64,000 nucleotides of DNA from Timema cristinae (Eukaryota > Arthropoda > Insecta > Phasmatodea > Timematidae), in the NCBI GenBank assembly GCA_039000515.1, contig JBCFYV010000012.1, forward strand, positions 128,784,652 to 128,848,651, written 5' to 3'. Every line of letters starts with the position of its first letter. Position 1 is the first letter of the stretch. The notes below the pieces were generated by a model. It did not search any database, was not told the origin of the DNA, and worked only from the letters and a program-made list of their open reading frames with translations. A program made the position numbers and the translations under genes. This document shows positions 31,491 to 42,340 of this stretch, piece after piece.

Positions 31491-31808
31491 CCCTGGCTTG
31501 AACAGCTCTGCTCCCGTTTTGACGCCGATGGGCACTGTACCAAGGCCAAGCGCACAACCTGCCCCCCATGTCCCTCGACGAAACTACATGCCCCCACAGA
31601 CCGCGGGATATGGCTCCTACCCTGTTGGAATGGGCTCGTATGGAGGCTATGGAGGGTCTGGAGGCTTTGGAGGCTACGGAGGCTATGGAGGCTACGGAGG
31701 CTATGGAGGGTCTGGAGGCTATGGCAGCTACGGAGGCTTTGGAGGCTTCCCAGGGGGTTACGGGATGAACCGATTCGGACAAATGCCATCCAATGATCCG
31801 GAAAACAG
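31491..31808 (+). CDS. Pex13: Peroxin-13, exon 2 (Gly/Tyr-rich N-terminal region)
   Basis: It follows a TTTCTGCAG acceptor and ends in phase 2 (AAC AG) at a GTACCC donor. It encodes residues about 26-131: a Pro-rich part (TPMGTVPRPSAQPAP), then about 50 residues of Gly-Gly-Tyr/Phe repeats (GYGGYGGYGGYGGSGGYG), then NDPEN. The YG-rich tract is characteristic of Pex13; in the known family it forms a phase-separating meshwork in the membrane pore that lets cargo-loaded receptors through. Minus-strand Ser/Leu-rich frames here are shadows of the GGY codons. Confidence 0.93.
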
Positions 31809-32221
31809 GTACCCGGCTCTGGCCGACTATTGATACATTTATTTTTGTCCCCGCATGACTTGGTCAGGCTACACGTATGAGTTTATAGAAAGTGTACCCT
31901 GAGCACGTTTTTATTTTAAACATGAGTCGGGTGATGGGGAGAGGAGACGTATGGACTCAATTAATGGAGGAAGATGGAGTCACTTGATGAGTTGGGAGGG
32001 CCGCTATATCCAGGTTAAATTACTCACACCTGTGGCTTGACCACACAATTGGTCAAATTTATCAAATATTTAATTTTATTCCTTTTTGCTAAGTTGTATA
32101 AAGTGGCAAGGCTAGTTTTACGAGCTGAGTGGCAGCCCTGTATAAGCGCTGATGACACATTATGTCTATTGGTTAGGAGTTGGTAACATTGCTACTTGAT
32201 TAGTGTTTTTATTTGACTCAG

Positions 32222-32469
32222 GTTTATCCGCATGGCTGAAGACAGCACCCGTCCAGCGTTCCAAACGTTGGAGTCCATGGTTCAGGCGTTTGGGTCGGTT
32301 AGTTTCATGATGGAGTCGACATTCCACGCGGTGTACAACACATTCCGAGCTGTCATGGGCGTGGCAGAGCATTTGGGGCGCATGAGGGCTGTTTTTGGAC
32401 AGGTGCTCTCCACTGTAGCCATTTACCGCTTCCTTCTCTGGGCGTACAGGAAGTTCCTCTATATTCTAG
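32222..32469 (+). CDS. Pex13: Peroxin-13, exon 3 (Pex13 N-terminal conserved domain)
   Basis: Follows GACTCAG and ends in phase 1 at GTGAGA. It encodes residues about 132-214: RFIRMAEDSTRPAFQTLESM, then FMMESTFHAVYNTFRAV and the helical region to FLYILG. This is the conserved Pex13_N domain (amphipathic and membrane-associated helices). The reading frame is intact. The intron before it is only 413 nt. Confidence 0.96.
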
Positions 32470-32839
32470 GTGAGAATAGGAGCGCCCTAGAAGTGTTTTC
32501 TGGTCGTGTCTTGATACCACTGTGCTTACAACCACCACGACTATAAGTTGTGATGTCTTACAACGCTTCTCAGCTCGGGCAATGTCTCCTTACTAGCCAT
32601 TCAAGTTTAGTATATTATGCTTGTGTCCAAGTTGGCCCTTGGTGTTGTTTTAGCTATCAATGACAGGCGAGAAAGTGTCAAGAACCGTCAACCTCGTATT
32701 GCTTAGGGCAACATTAGTCAAAATAACACATGCTTTTAAGTTCAATTTGATATTCGTCACTAAGACATGGTGTACTGCACACCTTTATTTCCTCTATGGA
32801 CCACCACTTTGGTCAACTCAGCCTCATGAGGACAAATGA

Positions 32840-33727
32840 GACCGTGCCATGTTGGCGAGCTGGTTCTCTAGAGTGTGACAAGACCGTGCCATGTTGGCGA
32901 GCTGGTTCTCTAGAGCGTGACAAGACCGTGCCATGTTGGCGAGCTGGTTCTCTAGAGCTTGACAAGACCGTGCCATGTTGGCGAGCTGGTTCTCTAGAGC
33001 TTGACAAGACCGTGCCATGTTGGCGAGCTGGTTCTCTTAGAGTGTGACAAGACCGTGCCATGTTGGCGAGCTGGTTCTCTAGAGTGTGACAAGACCGTGC
33101 CATGTTGGCGAGCTGGTTCTCTAGAGCTTGACAAGACCGTGCCATGTTGGCGAGCTGGTTCTCTAGAGCTTGACAAGACCGTGCCATGTTGGCGAGCTGG
33201 TTCTCTAGAGCTTGACAAGACCGTGCCATGTTGGCGAGCTGGTTCTCTTAGAGTGTGACAAGACCGTGCCATGTTGGCGAGCTGGTTCTCTAGAGTGTGA
33301 CAAGACCGTGCCATGTTGGCGAGCTGGTTCTCTAGAGCGTGACAAGACCGTGCCATGTTGGCGAGCTGGTTCTCTAGAGTGTGACAAGACCGTGCCATGT
33401 TGGCGAGCTGGTTCTCTAGAGCTTGACAAGACCGTGCCATGTTGGCGAGCTGGTTCTCTAGAGCTTGACAAGACCGTGCCATGTTGGCGAGCTGGTTCTC
33501 TTAGAGTGTGACAAGACCGTGCCATGTTGGCGAGCTGGTTCTCTAGAGTGTGACAAGACCGTGCCATGTTGGCGAGCTGGTTCTCTAGAGCGTGACAAGA
33601 CCGTGCCATGTTGGCGAGCTGGTTCTCTAGAGTGTGACAAGACCGTGCCATGTTGGCGAGCTGGTTCTCTAGAGCTTGACAAGACCGTGCCATGTTGGCG
33701 AGCTGGTTCTCTAGAGCGTGACAAGAC
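32840..33727. repeat. 42-bp minisatellite in Pex13 intron 3
   Basis: About 21 units of 42 bp (TGACAAGACCGTGCCATGTT, then GGCGAGCTGGTTCTCTAGAG plus two variable bases). The variable dinucleotide is CG, TG or CT. Three units carry an extra T (CTCTTAGAG, near 33036, 33248 and 33501). These markers are spaced 5 and 6 units apart and show a higher-order repeat. 42 is a multiple of three, so repeat frames stay open on both strands; these are not genes. Confidence 0.96.
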
Positions 33728-33784
33728 CTCTCTCTTTCACTGTTGAGGAAATAAATATATTGTATTGATGATAGATAATAAACA

Positions 33785-33850
33785 TTGCTAGGGATGAGGA
33801 AGGTTGAATTTAAAGGAATTATACCCACATCTGCGTGTAGGCAGGAGTGC
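33785..33850 (-). mobile_element. SINE fragment
   Basis: AGGAAGGTTGAATTTAAAGG and the following CCCACATCTGCGTG match the 3' body of the SINE at 27481-27719 (AGGAAGGTTGAATTAGAAGA). Head and tail are missing. Confidence 0.55.
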
Positions 33851-34110
33851 AGAATATGTTCACATATCTAATATTTCCCTTGAACATAACATTTTAATTA
33901 AAAAAATTCCCTGAAAACCATAGCTCTCCAAATAAAACATAGAATATTGTTTAGAGGTTGAAGGAAATAAGGATTATTTCCCACTACATTGTTTGGAAAA
34001 TTCAAATTCAAACATATTTTTAATCATAGCTATTTTTACTTACCTACTTTATAAAAAATTAGTTGTCTCCCAGAAATGGCAACCTTCCCATTCCTTGTGA
34101 AGTTTGTCAA

Positions 34111-34256
34111 TGACCTCTGACTTGTTGTAGACCTTCAAGCGAGAACTAGAAGAAAACCTGGTAAAGTGGTACTTTCCTCCATTGACCTCTGACTTGTTGT
34201 AGACCTTCAAGCGAGAACTAGAAGAAAACCTGGTAAAGTGGTACTTTCCTCCATTG
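34111..34256. repeat. 82-bp tandem duplication
   Basis: TGACCTCTGACTTGTTGTAG starts at 34111 and again at 34193. The following AGACCTTCAAGCGAGAACTA...ACTTTCCTCCATTG is identical in both copies. It is in frame with neither a known gene nor a splice site. Confidence 0.9.
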
Positions 34257-34849
34257 AAATGTCTGCCCAAGGACTCCTTTAGGAGACGAAGCTTTGTGGC
34301 CATTCCAAGAGATGAAAACTTTATGAAAAAGAGTGTCATACTTAATATTGTGGTGTGTAAGTGGTTGCCTATCATTGATCCACACACACTGCTTCACTGC
34401 AGATTTTCATGGAATTCTCCAGGACATAAAGGATGTCAGGAATGTGACAAAACACGTTTTCATTTGTGAATGTGTCCTTTATTACACCATTATCAAGAAT
34501 TATCAACTTTGGTTTAACTTCTATAGACGTGAAAGAATCTGTGTCTAAAAGATTATTTTTCAAGATTTTAAATTGAGAATCTACTGCATCAGTAGTTATT
34601 GTACATCCACGATTTTCACTAACCCAGGTTGTTAGTGTTGGTAATGATTCTTGAATTTGCTGCTCTAAAATGTTGTCTGAAACTGAAGTACTGCACATAT
34701 TTTTACAGTTGGAGGTTCTGTTATCCTACACTCTAGTGGCTCTAATAAGGTTTTACACAGATTTCCAACTTTCTCCTTGCACTTTTGAAGTGGCATACAT
34801 CTGGTGTGTGACCTAACCACTCCACGTCTTCTTCAGCAAGTGACTGGTC

Positions 34850-35122
34850 ATCTAGTTGAAGATTCTGGGAACAGCTTGGTCATCTAGTTGAAGATTCTGG
34901 GAACAGCTTGGTCATCTAGTTGAAGATTCTGGGAACAGCTTGGTCATCTAGTTGAAGATTCTGGAACAGCTTGGTCATCTAGTTGAAGATTCTGGGAACA
35001 GCTTGGTCATCTAGTTGAAGATTCTGGGAACAGCTTGGTCATCTAGTTGAAGATTCTGGGAACAGCTTGGTCATCTAGTTGAAGATTCTGGGAACAGCTT
35101 GGTCATCTAGTTGAAGATTCTG
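34850..35122. repeat. 32-bp minisatellite
   Basis: About 8.5 units of 32 bp (CTTGGTCATCTAGTTGAAGA, then TTCTGGGAACAG), almost identical; one unit lacks a G. It lies inside the minus-strand pseudogene in Pex13 intron 3. The high identity suggests recent expansion. Confidence 0.95.
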
Positions 35123-36839
35123 CGACTGGTTTCAGCAATGGTAGTTTTCATTTATCAATAAGCAGTCCTGATAAATGTTGTTTTTCAGGGAATCCATTTC
35201 CTTGTTGAGGTATGGGAATTTTTCTTCGGATATCTTTTCACTCTTTAATTCCATCATCTTCTTATTAAGTGTGCTTTGCAAAGAAGCATAAGAACCAAAT
35301 TTTGTCCAAATACAGAAATTTACATTCTGACAGATCCAACCAAATTTTGTGATCCATTCTAATATGTCAATTATGCCAAGCACAGGAAAAATGAAACTTG
35401 GATTTGAAAACTTTTTCAGTTCCAATGAGAATTCTTTAGCATCAGTATTCTTCCTTGCCGTATACTCTCAGTACACTTCTTTTGTAGATCAATAAAAAAT
35501 AGCCTAAAGTCTCTATGAAAGGTTTTCTAAGCTCGGAGTTCACTTTGAACAAAACGAGGGTACTGAAATGATTTTGGATTTAATATGTCCACTTCTATTT
35601 CTTCAGCTGATGCAAGAACATCATTCAACAAACATTGTAACCTATGAGCTATGTCCCAAGTAATGATGTAAATTCTCGCACAGATCCACCAGCGTTTTAT
35701 CTACACTAAGATCAAAATATTTCCCATCATTCAGCTGCTCTTTGAACTTTCAAGGGCATTGTGCAGTTTTTCAATGAGATTGTGTGAAATGTCAATGACA
35801 ATACAAGTCTAAACACCATCTCAAGTTATTTGAAATGTTCTGTGCAGTTTTGTAATTTTGTCTGCTCCAACAGACACAAGAGGGAGATGGTTAGTTACTG
35901 GACTTACTGTGCTTAAAAATTCACATGGTTTGCTATTCATAGTAAAAAATATGTTTTTTTAAATACTCTAAAAAAATTCCTGGAGTGATTAAGTTTACCA
36001 ACATTGGCATAATAAAGCAGTGCAAACTTAATAAACATTCATAAAACTTGCCTCTTACCTTCTTTTACTGCACTGTTGGCAGCTCTGGCAACACGGACTC
36101 CCATGGTTTCATGCTCCTTTTTTAATATAGCATTTGTTTTTTCCGTGGAGTCTGAGAAATTAACACAACATTGATCTGGTTTTGACTGTAAATGATCAAT
36201 AAGGCGAGTTTTAAAATTTCAATATTCAAGACTTTCAGTAGGTCTTAGCAACTGCTTTTCCTCCAAAAGAGAAAAAAAATATCAAAATTTCCAGTTCTAT
36301 GAATATCCTCTTTACGGAGGTTTTGTACTTTTCTACGCATGGAGAACACTGCTCTCTTGTAATTCCACCTTGCAGACAACTCTGGGACCGATCTGCTAAC
36401 TCTACTTTGCTTTAAATTCTTACCTTTACTCATTATTTTCTCTGTTAAACTCAGACTTTATGACGACATTATTATCTCTATGTTCATTTGGTTTTGACAA
36501 CTCGTCAACTTTGTTATTAAAGATAGCTGAAGCCTTACATATTGTTACTAATTGTTCATTGATACCGGTACCAACATTTAATATTACATCTTGATAGTGA
36601 GAGGCAATGGAGTGTAATTCTGGGAGGCCTTGGTTTAATTGTTGATTTTCATGGTCTCGCCACTACTGCAAGGTCTATAACTATCAACCACACCAGGGGA
36701 AATACTATCGCTATTTACGACTGTTTTTCCTGATCACATAATTAACAGTGTCGGTGTTGAGTGTTGTCAGCCTTTGTTTCTTACTCCCCAGGACTGCTTT
36801 AATCTCCCCCAAACCTCGCTCGGACATACTCTGCATTCC

Positions 36840-36985
36840 TGCGTAAAGGAAGAGTGGAAAACCATTTAGTAAAAACAACCTTTATTACACCTGACTGGTA
36901 TTCAAACCCAGATCTTCCTGTCAACAACAGCCTGGTCTATTGTGAGTATGACACTGCTTAAACCATTTGACCGCCAAAGTGGGTA
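36840..36985 (-). mobile_element. tRNA-derived SINE, GCCTCGGTGG family, 3'-truncated
   Basis: Minus strand: ACTTTGGCGGTCAAATGG is the head, GGTTTGAATACC the B-box region, and GGTTTTCCACTCTTCC the body, as in the copy at 27481-27719. The shared 3' tail is missing. It lies in Pex13 intron 3, just before exon 4. Confidence 0.7.
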
Positions 36986-37213
36986 AAAAAGTCATAAGTA
37001 TTTAAATTCAATAAAAATTTTAATGAATATAAAAATGTTTGAAAGCTCAAGGATATTTGCTTTCCAGAGACTTTCTCTCGATTGAGTGTATGTCCGAGTC
37101 TCCCTTAGTGCCGACCTTGAGAGCATGGTACCTCTGCTCTAGAGGAGGGCAGTTAGCCATAATTATCCCAGACTAGCGATGTTTGATTGACTGACTGCTT
37201 CACTTGACTTCAG

Positions 37214-37405
37214 GTCTGGCTCAGAGCAATCCTAACCAGGAGGGATTGTGGAAAGTGGCAGGAACAGGTACTACTGAAGCCGGGGGGCAAGTGATGGCAT
37301 CTGCAAGCCCTAGAAACCGTTGGCCAATCATCGTCTACCTATTAATTGTTTTGGGAGGGCCTTACTTTATTTGGAAAAAGTTTCTTTCCAAAATGAGCCC
37401 ACAGC
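37214..37405 (+). CDS. Pex13: Peroxin-13, exon 4 (transmembrane segment)
   Basis: It follows GACTTCAG and ends in phase 1 at a GTAAGT donor. It encodes residues about 215-278. NRWPIIVYLLIVLGGPYFIW is the hydrophobic segment at about 249-268, typical of the Pex13 membrane span (LGGPYxIWK is a family word). The frame is intact. Confidence 0.95.
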
Positions 37406-38159
37406 GTAAGTGCACTTTTACTTTTAATAAAGTCATCCTAACATTTGTATGATACAACACAATGTGTTTATTATTTAGTTCGCTCTTTTTTTTTTAGTTA
37501 TTTTATTATAAACTAATAGCTCTTACCAAAATGTTCCGCTCTCCAGAAACTTCCTTTGAGGAACAAACAAACTGTAATTAAATAGCAGCATTTTTTTTAC
37601 AATTTTTTAACCTACCGTGCTATTCATATAGTAGGTTAGAAAGCTTTTCAAAAAATTGTGGTATTATTTTATGTAATTATTTTGTCTAGATAATGTGTGT
37701 TTGAGAAAATGTCGAACACTTCCTTAGTTCAGAAACAGTCAGGCCAACTTTAAAATATTATTTATCTAGCAACTGAGTATGTTGTTAGGGCAAGGAGTTT
37801 AAATATTTAGGAACCTTTTTAACTAGCAATAACGATATTAGGTTGAAAATGCATGCCATTACTCATTCAGTAAGTTGTTGACAACTCACCTGCTGTCAAG
37901 GAATGTAAGACTCAGTATATACACAACAATAGTTTCACAGGTTGTTCTCTCTGGTGTGAAACATTCTCTTACCTTACATGACGAGAACAGATCTGGGATG
38001 TTAGGAGACCAGATATTGGGTCCATAGAGGATGAGGATATTGAATGATTAGTTATATACCCTGTACTGATAACAACCACTGTTAGATATACAGTCTGCAG
38101 TACGATGTGCAGAGATGAAGCTCGATAGGAGAAACTAGAACCTTGTTCATAGGATTGGT

Positions 38160-39542
38160 GATAGGAACTAGCTCAGATAGAGATAGGGTGTAAGAGGTGG
38201 ACTGGATAGAACTAGCTCAGATAGAGATAGGGTGTAATGAGGTGGACTGGATAGAACTAGCTCAAGATAGAGATAGGGTGTAAGAGGTGGACTGATAGAA
38301 CTAGCTCAAGATAGAGATAGGGTGTAACGAGGTGGACTGGATAGAACTAGCTCAAGATAGAGATAGGGTGTAATGAGGTGGACTGGATAGAACTAGCTCA
38401 AGATAGAGATAGGGTGTAACGAGGTGGACTGGATAGAACTAGCTCAAGATAGAGATAGGGTGTAACGAGGTGGACTGGATAGAACTAGCTCAAGATAGAG
38501 ATAGGGTGTAACGAGGTGGACTGGATAGAACTAGCTCAAGATAGAGATAGGGTGTAAGAGGTGGACTGGATAGAACTAGCTCAAGATAGAGATAGGGTGT
38601 AATGAGGTGGACTGGATAGAACTAGCTCAAGATAGAGATAGGGTGTAACGAGGTGGACTGGATAGAACTAGCTCAAGATAGAGATAGGGTGTAACGAGGT
38701 GGACTGGATAGAACTAGCTCAAGATAGAGATAGGGTGTAACGAGGTGGACTGGATAGAACTAGCTCAAGATAGAGATAGGGTGTAACGAGGTGGACTGGA
38801 TAGAACTAGCTCAAGATAGAGATAGGGTGTAACGAGGTGGACTGGATAGAACTAGCTCAAGATAGAGATAGGGTGTAATGAGGTGGACTGGATAGAACTA
38901 GCTCAAGATAGAGATAGGGTGTAAGAGGTGGACTGGATAGAACTAGCTCAAGATAGAGATAGGGTGTAATGAGGTGGACTGGATAGAACTAGCTCAAGAT
39001 AGAGATAGGGTGTAATGAGGTGGACTGGATAGAACTAGCTCAAGATAGAGATAGGGTGTAACGAGGTGGACTGGATAGAACTAGCTCAAGATAGGATAGG
39101 GTGTAACGAGGTGGACTGGATAGAACTAGCTCAAGATAGAGATAGGGTGTAACGAGGTGGACTGGATAGAACTAGCTCAAGATAGAGATAGGGTGTAATG
39201 AGGTGGACTGGATAGAACTAGCTCAAGATAGAGATAGGGTGTAACGAGGTGGACTGGATAGAACTAGCTCAAGATAGAGATAGGGTGTAACGAGGTGGAC
39301 TGGATAGAACTAGCTCAAGATAGAGATAGGGTGTAATGAGGTGGACTGGATAGAACTAGCTCAAGATAGAGATAGGGTGTAACGAGGTGGACTGGATAGA
39401 ACTAGCTCAAGATAGAGATAGGGTGTAACGAGGTGGACTGGATAGAACTAGCTCAAGATAGAGATAGGGTGTAATGAGGTGGACTGGATAGAACTAGCTC
39501 AAGATAGAGATAGGGTGTAACGAGGTGGACTGGATAGAACTA
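38160..39542. repeat. 46-bp minisatellite in Pex13 intron 4, about 30 copies
   Basis: Unit GATAGAACTAGCTCAAGATA, then GAGATAGGGTGTAACGAGGT, then GGACTG. The first two or three units have the variant GCTCAGATAG. Other variation is mainly GTAACGAGG, GTAATGAGG or GTAAGAGG. The array is interrupted at its right end by the transposon at 39543-39962; the last half-unit continues after it. Confidence 0.97.
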
Positions 39543-39962
39543 CAGTAGAGAGTCGAGTTAGTTCGGATAATCAAACACAAAACCAACTTTCAGTTTTATA
39601 TCTTAAATAAGGCTAAGAATAGTCATACAACAATATGGCAATAAAAATACAACAAACCTTGCAAAACATAATTTATTGATACATCGTAGGCCTATAATGT
39701 AACCTACTGTAATTAATTATTGTATTACATATCAACAATTCTTGACAAAGTTTATTTCTGAAGTGGACAGTTAAGATGGCACTGACAAAACGAGGAGTGG
39801 AAGTGTAATGGCGAGCATCGTACGATCGGGCATGGCCCCGCATGGTACGCAAGGTCATTGCACGGCGCCGCCTCTGCGCAGGCTTTTTTAATATTTCGCA
39901 CATCGTTCATTTGCCATGTTACATTATTTAAAACAGGCGTTCGGTTAATCAACGCTCTACTG
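39543..39962. mobile_element. 420-bp TA-target transposon (pogo/Tigger-like MITE)
   Basis: The left end is CAGTAGAGAGTCGAGTTAG and the right end, reverse-complemented, CAGTAGAGCGTTGATTAAC: inverted repeats beginning CAGTAGAG, followed by TTCGG-type words. It is flanked by TA on both sides. Removing the element and one TA restores GAACTAGCTCAAGATAG, exactly the 46-bp minisatellite unit. TA target and ends fit the Tc1/mariner superfamily, pogo/Tigger branch (inference). No transposase; the GC-rich minus frame inside is unrecognised. Confidence 0.88.
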
Positions 39963-40027
39963 TAGCTCAAGATAGGGATGGGTGGCGTATTTTCGTAAGT
40001 GGATCAATGAGAGCTTTCAAGCTCCTT

Positions 40028-40175
40028 GGGTGGTATGCAAGAACTTCAGTGAGTGCTTAGTGTGGTCCCGAGCACACTATCGCTCCACCTTTCAACCAAT
40101 GACGACGCAAGCAAACCCACACTAGTGTTCACTTAGCATCCACTCAGTCACGTTCTTGCGTACGGCCCATAGTAC
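40028..40175. mobile_element. Short hairpin MITE
   Basis: GGTATGCAAGAACTTCAGTG near 40032, and the reverse complement of ACGTTCTTGCGTACGGCCC near 40168, form imperfect inverted ends of about 35-40 bp (GTAYGCAAGAAC...GAGTG..GCTTAGTG) around a short loop. No coding capacity; superfamily not assigned. Confidence 0.6.
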
Positions 40176-40713
40176 TATAGAGTACGTAAGTAAGACTATT
40201 TCTATCACATATTAGTTTATGATCAATAATAGTGTTGAAACATGAATATTAATGGTACCCGTTTCGCCAGAAGACAGTAACCCCAAACAACCGCTCGCCA
40301 TTACAACAATTATAGCTTCTATTCTCATGTGACAATGTAATTGTGTGTTTGTTGACTTGAGCCTTGTGAGGGGCAAACCTGTATCATCTCTTCAAGGAAA
40401 ACCTCTTTTCACGTTTTGTGTTACATGGAAGAAGTTGCGTTGGTTGTTTTTCACGCCTTCCGGATGTGTTTTGACAGAATGAAACCTAGGGCAGGGAATT
40501 GGGAGCTAACGATAGATTCTCTTCCCGTCCAGTTGCAGCAGTGTAGAGCCATATTGTCTGTGCTCCTCTCTCTCTCTCTCTCATTACTGTTTCTTCTTCT
40601 TCCATGTACAACGAAACTTTGTGCCTAAAGAGGTAAAAGTCGCAGTCGCTGTGTCATGTGACCCGCCCCTCCTGTCAGGCACACACAAAAACAAAACAAA
40701 TTGTTTTCTTCAG

Positions 40714-40964
40714 AAGCCAGTGAGTCCAAGTATTGGGACCCCAGCAAGGAGAGTGCGGGGAAAGTGTACGTCATGTGGGACTTCCAAGCGGCCAGTAACC
40801 AGGAGCTGAGCGTGCGCGCAGGACAGGCTGTGTACGTAGCTCCGAAACAATACCAACCAACGAGCACACGGGAATGGATCCTGGTCAGTCCGGACAAACA
40901 AAGGATGGGACTAGTCCCTCTTAACTTCCTGGGGGCACCCTCGCAAGGAACAAAACAGCTGCAG
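40714..40964 (+). CDS. Pex13: Peroxin-13, exon 5 (SH3 domain)
   Basis: It follows TTTTCTTCAG and ends in phase 0 at a GTACCG donor. It encodes residues about 279-362. GKVYVMWDFQAASNQELSV opens an SH3 domain (the ALYDF position reads VMWDF), followed by REWILVSPD and GLVPLNFLGA. The Pex13 SH3 domain faces the cytosol and in known systems contacts Pex14 and/or Pex5. The fold-defining positions are kept, although the second Trp of the usual WW pair is Ile. Confidence 0.95.
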
Positions 40965-41187
40965 GTACCGCAATTGTTTCACTCACCACAATCCTATTTC
41001 TATCTTTTCCTTTCCCCTCGTTATGGTATCTCTTATATGTATCTTTGTTCATGTTTCTCTTTACTGTCTTTATGGTTAACTCACTCCTCTTCCTCGTAAG
41101 ATAGCGGCCATTTTACCCAGAAAACATGATCAACTAACATTATTTATTATTTCAGCTTCAACATGCGCAAATACTTGTGGTCCTCAG

Positions 41188-41445
41188 ACAGCCGAGCCTG
41201 CACCGCTGCAAACTCAGAATAAAGAACACATTCCTCCAGAGAAAATAGGCCCTCTTGGGGATCCAGAAGATGCAACCGTTTTAGACAATGAAACAGTAAG
41301 CTCTCTTAGCGAAAATACTAACCAAACCTACTTGGACGGTGTGAAGAAGATTCTGGGGCCACAAATGACAGCTGATGACACTAGTAACATTCCACAACAG
41401 GTGGCAGCACCAACTCAACACTCAAAGAGGGAAAGTTGGACATGA
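41188..41445 (+). CDS. Pex13: Peroxin-13, exon 6 (C-terminal tail and stop)
   Basis: Long open frame to TGA at 41443, encoding a hydrophilic tail (TAEPAPLQTQNKEHIPPE... ending QHSKRESWT). The phase-0 donor of exon 5 fits an acceptor at TCCTCAG (41187). A stronger-looking acceptor, ATTATTTCAG at 41155, would read a wrong frame that stops after about 30 codons. Either the 41187 acceptor is used, or there is another one-base assembly error. C-terminal tails of Pex13 are poorly conserved, so homology does not decide it. Confidence 0.7.
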   Translation, partial: TAEPAPLQTQNKEHIPPEKIGPLGDPEDATVLDNETVSSLSENTNQTYLDGVKKILGPQMTADDTSNIPQQVAAPTQHSKRESWT

Positions 41446-42183
41446 ATTAAACCTTCCAAATGATTGATATACTGAGTCGCTCCAGTAATGACAGAACTGA
41501 CCAACCAACACTTTCATTGAGTTGATCAAAACTTAGTACTTGTAATATACACTATACTTATGTACCTTGGAGGACCTCTCACATTTTATACTAGGTATTC
41601 ATTAGTTTATGATTGTCCCAAACCCATAAAACTGTAACCAATATCAGGGATGGGTGAAAGAGTGATTTTCTAATATCGGTAATCACCATGAATGTGATTA
41701 TTCACCCGGTCTTGTCGCAGATTTTCGCATTATCACAGGTATATACTAGTAAAACCTAATAAGTTTGAAATACTAAAATAAGCCCTTTATTTAGTTTAGT
41801 AAAGTAATTTAGTGAAAAATCCTAAATGATTTATTGTGTTTATGGAGACAAGGCTTGATCAAATAGCGAGCGGGCTGGCTATCAGTTACAGAGAGTATTG
41901 GTGATATCACAATCCAAACGTCTGCTGTTCATGTACTCTCAGACTATCTTTACCTAATTCCCCCTCCATTCATACAAAGGCTTGTCATTGTTCTTCACAT
42001 TTATGTTAAGCCTGCGCGAACCTTCTTTGTAAGATCTGGGTTTGATTTGAAACTTTGAGTCTAAATATTGGAAAAAATGCTTATTCAATTCAAAGATTTG
42101 GAATCTAAATAAATCCTAAATTCTGAGTTGATGGGTTTAGCTCAAAATTTGAATCTATTTGTACTTTTTTTGAAAAATCAGAC

Positions 42184-42340
42184 TATTATTATTATTATCA
42201 CCACATCTTACTACCCGTTCAGGTTATACGCACTTATGCTGTGTAATGGTAGGGTGATTGTGAGATGAAATGGAGGACCTACAGTTTAACGTGGGATCCA
42301 AACCACGGGGGAGGCCTGGCATTCCACACATTCACAATGA
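42184..42340 (-). mobile_element. SINE, 5'-truncated (CACCTCTGACAAG family)
   Basis: Read on the minus strand: GGCCTCCCCCGTGGTTTGG, then the body through CATCTCACAATCACCCTAC, and a tail of ACCTGAACGGGTAGTAAGAT plus an ATA/ATT microsatellite end. Same family as the copy at 54662-54934. Confidence 0.85.

Larger units (their letters stand above)
34050..36435 (-). pseudogene. Decayed transposase-like gene (possibly hAT/ZNF862-like)
   Basis: Several minus-strand stretches look protein-like but are separated by stops and frameshifts. The best are about 36433-36248 (MSKGKNLKQSRVSRSVPELS, basic), about 36240-36060 (HETMGVRVARAANSAVKEG), about 35690-35600 (WDIAHRLQCLLNDVLASAEE) and 34698-34375 (108 residues, starting MCSTSVSDNILEQQIQESLP). 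The 'DIAHRLQ' context and Lys/Glu-rich composition recall transposase-derived proteins of the hAT-like ZNF862/KIAA1586 type, but I am not sure. A 32-bp minisatellite and an 82-bp tandem duplication interrupt it. It lies antisense in Pex13 intron 3. Confidence 0.35.

Noticed and set aside
32796..33828. Repeat proteins on both strands of the 42-bp array
   Set aside because: Unit length divisible by three; no unique domain at either end; lies in a Pex13 intron.
30820..35122. Regularly spaced repeats as CRISPR-like arrays
   Set aside because: Contiguous tandem repeats without unique spacers, in an intron of a eukaryotic gene.
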